From: an uncultured Kouleothrix sp. | GTDB taxonomy: Bacteria > Chloroflexota > Chloroflexia > Chloroflexales > Roseiflexaceae | DNA: 8,122 bases | Assembly (NCBI GenBank): GCA_937858455.1 | Contig: CALLYN010000884.1 | Span: forward strand, 1 to 8,122 | Reading direction: 5' to 3' | In this document: one piece after another, positions 6,567 through 8,122 of the stretch | Layout of the letters: each line of letters starts with the position of its first letter | Numbering within the stretch: the stretch's first letter is position 1 | Position numbers and translations under genes: made by a program | Notes under the pieces: generated by a model | The model's input: the letters and a program-made list of their open reading frames with translations, nothing else | What the model was told of the DNA's origin: nothing | Database searches by the model: none

Positions 6567-7186
6567 GCGCGCGCGCCTCCATCTCGCAGTTTTTGACGCG
6601 TTTCGACGCGCCGCGATTCGTTCCGGCGCAGCGCGAAGATTCATCGAATGCAACGAATGAAACACGCGACGCCGCGATTGCGAGCGCCTTGGAGACGGCT
6701 CGGGCTGAGGGCGAAGCGTTCGGCCGCGCCGCCGCACGACGCGATTACGAGGATGGCCTTGTTCAAAATGAAGAGATTTTCCGAAATCGTCTGGCTGAAG
6801 CTCGCGCCCACTGGAGCCATGAGGAAAGCGAGAGGCTGGCCGCTCTCTTCGAAACACGGCTGGAAAGCTTCGCCGCGGAATTGTCCGGATGTTTGACGGC
6901 GATGTTGACGCCGTTGATCGGCGGCTGCGCCGCAGACCGGATGATGCGTTCGCTTCTGGAACGACTCGACCGCCTGATGAGCGGGGCGGAGCCGGCAACC
7001 ATCAATATCCGCGGGCCCGCCGATCTCGTCGCGGCGTTGCGATCTCGGTGCGAGGCGCGCGGACTGATCGCGCATTTCGAGATTTCAGACAGTGTCGATG
7101 TCGCCGTGCGTTGCGGATCGACGCTGATCGAAACTCGTCTTTCCGCCTGGGCGGATGAACTGAATGCGGCAATGCGTGCGGAGTGA
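6563..7186 (+). CDS. fliH: FliH-like flagellar export ATPase regulator
   Basis: FliH is a cytoplasmic protein that binds the flagellar export ATPase FliI and docks it to the motor. The 207-residue product has an Ala/Glu-rich N-terminal half (about residues 30-105) predicted to be a long helix or coiled coil, with small-residue spacing AEGEAFGRAAARR as in FliH GxxxG-type repeats. A globular C-terminal half follows (INIRGPADLVAALRS, FEISDSVDVAVRCGSTLIETRLSAWADEL); the GSTLIETRLSAW strand-turn-helix is characteristic of FliH/HrpE ends. The start at 6563 is chosen because it overlaps the fliF stop by ATGA; an ATG at 6539 in the same frame would overlap fliF further. It ends 3 bases before motB. 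FliH diverges strongly in Alphaproteobacteria, so the name rests on both architecture and position. Confidence 0.75.
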   Translation: MSARASISQFLTRFDAPRFVPAQREDSSNATNETRDAAIASALETARAEGEAFGRAAARRDYEDGLVQNEEIFRNRLAEARAHWSHEESERLAALFETRLESFAAELSGCLTAMLTPLIGGCAADRMMRSLLERLDRLMSGAEPATINIRGPADLVAALRSRCEARGLIAHFEISDSVDVAVRCGSTLIETRLSAWADELNAAMRAE

Positions 7187-7189
7187 ACC

Positions 7190-8086
7190 ATGAGCGATGG
7201 CGGCAACGATATATTGATCATCAAGCGTCACGGCGGTCATGAGGAAGAGCATCATGGTGGCGCATGGAAGATCGCCTTCGCGGATTTCATGACCGCGATG
7301 ATGGCGTTTTTCCTGGTTCTCTGGATCGTCAATTCGACAAACAAGGAAACGCGCACGGTGATCGCGCGCTACTTCAATCCCGTGAAACTGGAAGACCTGT
7401 CGCGATCGAAGAAGGGCATCCGCGACGATAAGGAGAAGAATGTCGCTGGCGACGCGAGTGGGCCGGGCAGCGACAAAGGCGAAGGCGGGACCGCCGCGCC
7501 GGCGCCGCCTCCCGGCACTGCTCAGAGAAACGCGGCAGAAAGCGAGGCCGCGCTCATCGCCAATCCATCGGAATCCCTCGACGCCATCGTCGCCAGGGAC
7601 GAGAAGGCGAAACGCGAGAACGCGCGCGCTGACGGGTTCGCCAATCCGTTCGCGCCGTCGCGTCAGGAAGCCTCACGACAGGAACCTTCACGAGAGGCGT
7701 CGTCTGCGCAAACCATCGCGCCATCGGCGCCCTCGGCGCCAGCCGAGCGCACACAGCCGACATCGAAAAGCGCGGCGGAGAAACTGGCGAATGACATCAT
7801 GAATGCGACGCGGTCGGAGCGGGGCGAACACTCCGGCCCGCACATTCAGGCGCAGGCGACAAGCGAAGGCGTGTTGATCAGCTTGATGGATGATGCGGCC
7901 TTTAGCATGTTTGCGATCGGTTCGGCGCAGCCGGACGCAAAGGTGATCGCGCTCGTTGGAAAAATTGCGGAGAAGCTGAAGACGCAATCCGGCGCGGTCG
8001 TCGTGCGCGGCGGGGGGTTTGATGGGCGTGCCGAGCCGCCCACAGCGAATCTGATAGGCCGCGAGAGTTTGAGAGACGTTCCGTGA
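7190..8086 (+). CDS. motB: Flagellar stator protein MotB, C-terminus lost
   Basis: MotB pairs with MotA to form the proton-driven stator, anchored to peptidoglycan by a C-terminal OmpA-like domain. The N-terminus matches well: AWKIAFADFMTAMMAFFLVLWIVN (residues about 25-48) is the single membrane helix with the proton-binding Asp at residue 32, followed by the basic NKETR segment. A long, low-complexity Ala/Pro/Ser/Glu linker (about residues 85-210, with SRQEASRQEPSREASS) is typical of longer alphaproteobacterial MotB proteins. The OmpA-like domain starts near residue 216 (EGVLISLMDDAAFSMF) and reaches VVVRG near residue 274, where family members continue with HTDGRP. Here the frame reads GGFDGRAEPP and stops 24 codons later. 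Most of the peptidoglycan-binding domain is missing, so this protein should not anchor. It begins 3 bases after the fliH-like stop and is presumably coupled to it. Confidence 0.9.
   Translation: MSDGGNDILIIKRHGGHEEEHHGGAWKIAFADFMTAMMAFFLVLWIVNSTNKETRTVIARYFNPVKLEDLSRSKKGIRDDKEKNVAGDASGPGSDKGEGGTAAPAPPPGTAQRNAAESEAALIANPSESLDAIVARDEKAKRENARADGFANPFAPSRQEASRQEPSREASSAQTIAPSAPSAPAERTQPTSKSAAEKLANDIMNATRSERGEHSGPHIQAQATSEGVLISLMDDAAFSMFAIGSAQPDAKVIALVGKIAEKLKTQSGAVVVRGGGFDGRAEPPTANLIGRESLRDVP
8009..8017. other. Right junction inside motB
   Basis: MotB similarity ends with VVVRG, encoded up to about 8011. A run of six G follows at 8012-8017, then sequence with no MotB character that leads into the RRM gene start. 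The run of G and the abrupt loss of domain similarity mark the end of the flagellar block. The bases to the right (8018-8082) hold no recognised domain and probably represent the leader of the next gene. Confidence 0.65.
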
Positions 8087-8122
8087 GCAACACGCGTTTG
8101 TACGTGGGCAATCTGGCCTTCC
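8083..8122 (+). CDS. Start of an RRM-type RNA-binding protein (partial)
   Basis: The 13 visible residues read (V/M)SNTRLYVGNLAF. LYVGNL is the RNP2 motif of the RNA recognition motif fold, and MSNxxLYVGNL is the usual opening of the small (about 80-110 residue) glycine-rich RNA-binding proteins of Cyanobacteria, Chloroflexota and some Proteobacteria. They bind single-stranded RNA and are often cold-regulated. The start is GTG at 8083, with GAGAG about ten bases upstream as a weak ribosome site; it overlaps the stop of the truncated motB frame by chance. The window ends inside the gene. Confidence 0.7.
   Translation, partial: MSNTRLYVGNLAF

Noticed and set aside
5652..6998. Leftward open frame of 448 codons opposite fliF and fliH
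   Set aside because: The composition is Arg-rich and low in acidic residues, and it lies wholly antisense to recognised flagellar genes.
7630..7720. Short repeats in the motB linker (SRQEASRQEPSREASS)
   Set aside because: Low-complexity linkers are normal in long alphaproteobacterial MotB proteins; there is no sign of a separate element.
1..8122. CRISPR array, tRNA, rRNA or insertion-sequence ends
   Set aside because: I saw no spaced direct repeats, no tRNA-like folds or rRNA signatures, and no terminal inverted repeats with target duplications around the flagellar block.

Overview
The window is a mosaic of at least two kinds of DNA. The left two thirds (about 1-5220) looks like a filamentous Chloroflexota chromosome. 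It carries two SARP/BTAD-type regulators, one with a class III cyclase-like domain and one with an NB-ARC ATPase and helical repeats. Such multidomain regulators are numerous in Chloroflexia, and coding here is GC-rich, dominated by GCG, CTG and CGC. The stretch from about 5220 to 8012 is instead a piece of an alphaproteobacterial (Rhizobiales-like) flagellar operon: fliF lacking its 5' end, a fliH-like gene, and motB lacking its 3' end. The last about 110 bases leave the flagellar operon again and begin a small RRM-type RNA-binding protein.

Layout. 55-873 (+): C-terminal remnant of a large serine recombinase, visibly less GC-rich than what follows, with no catalytic domain and no first zinc-ribbon cysteine pair. 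937-1013: two adjacent strong hairpins; the second, read leftward, is followed by a U-rich tract and should terminate the leftward regulator gene. 1054-2439 (-): SARP-type activator with a degenerate cyclase domain. 2525-2755 (-): unrecognised 76-residue protein just upstream of it and in the same direction. 2756-2960: divergent control region with a -10-like TATACT and a GACCAC direct repeat at 11-bp spacing. 2961-6566 (+): one unbroken frame that starts as a SARP/BTAD-NB-ARC regulator and at about 5205-5235 becomes FliF. 6563-7186 (+): FliH-like protein overlapping fliF by ATGA. 7190-8086 (+): MotB cut within its OmpA-like peptidoglycan-binding domain at about 8009-8017. 8083-8122 (+): start of an RRM protein.

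Working together. The two regulators and the 76-residue gene share one divergent control region and could cross-regulate. The flagellar genes belong to the MS ring, the export-ATPase regulator and the stator of one motor, but both outer genes are broken, so the block cannot work here as it stands. The regulator does not resume after the flagellar block, so this is not a simple insertion into an intact gene. The most economical reading is a chimeric assembly or scaffold; lateral acquisition with deletion is less likely. The regulator-FliF fusion should not be taken as a real new protein until reads spanning both junctions are shown.
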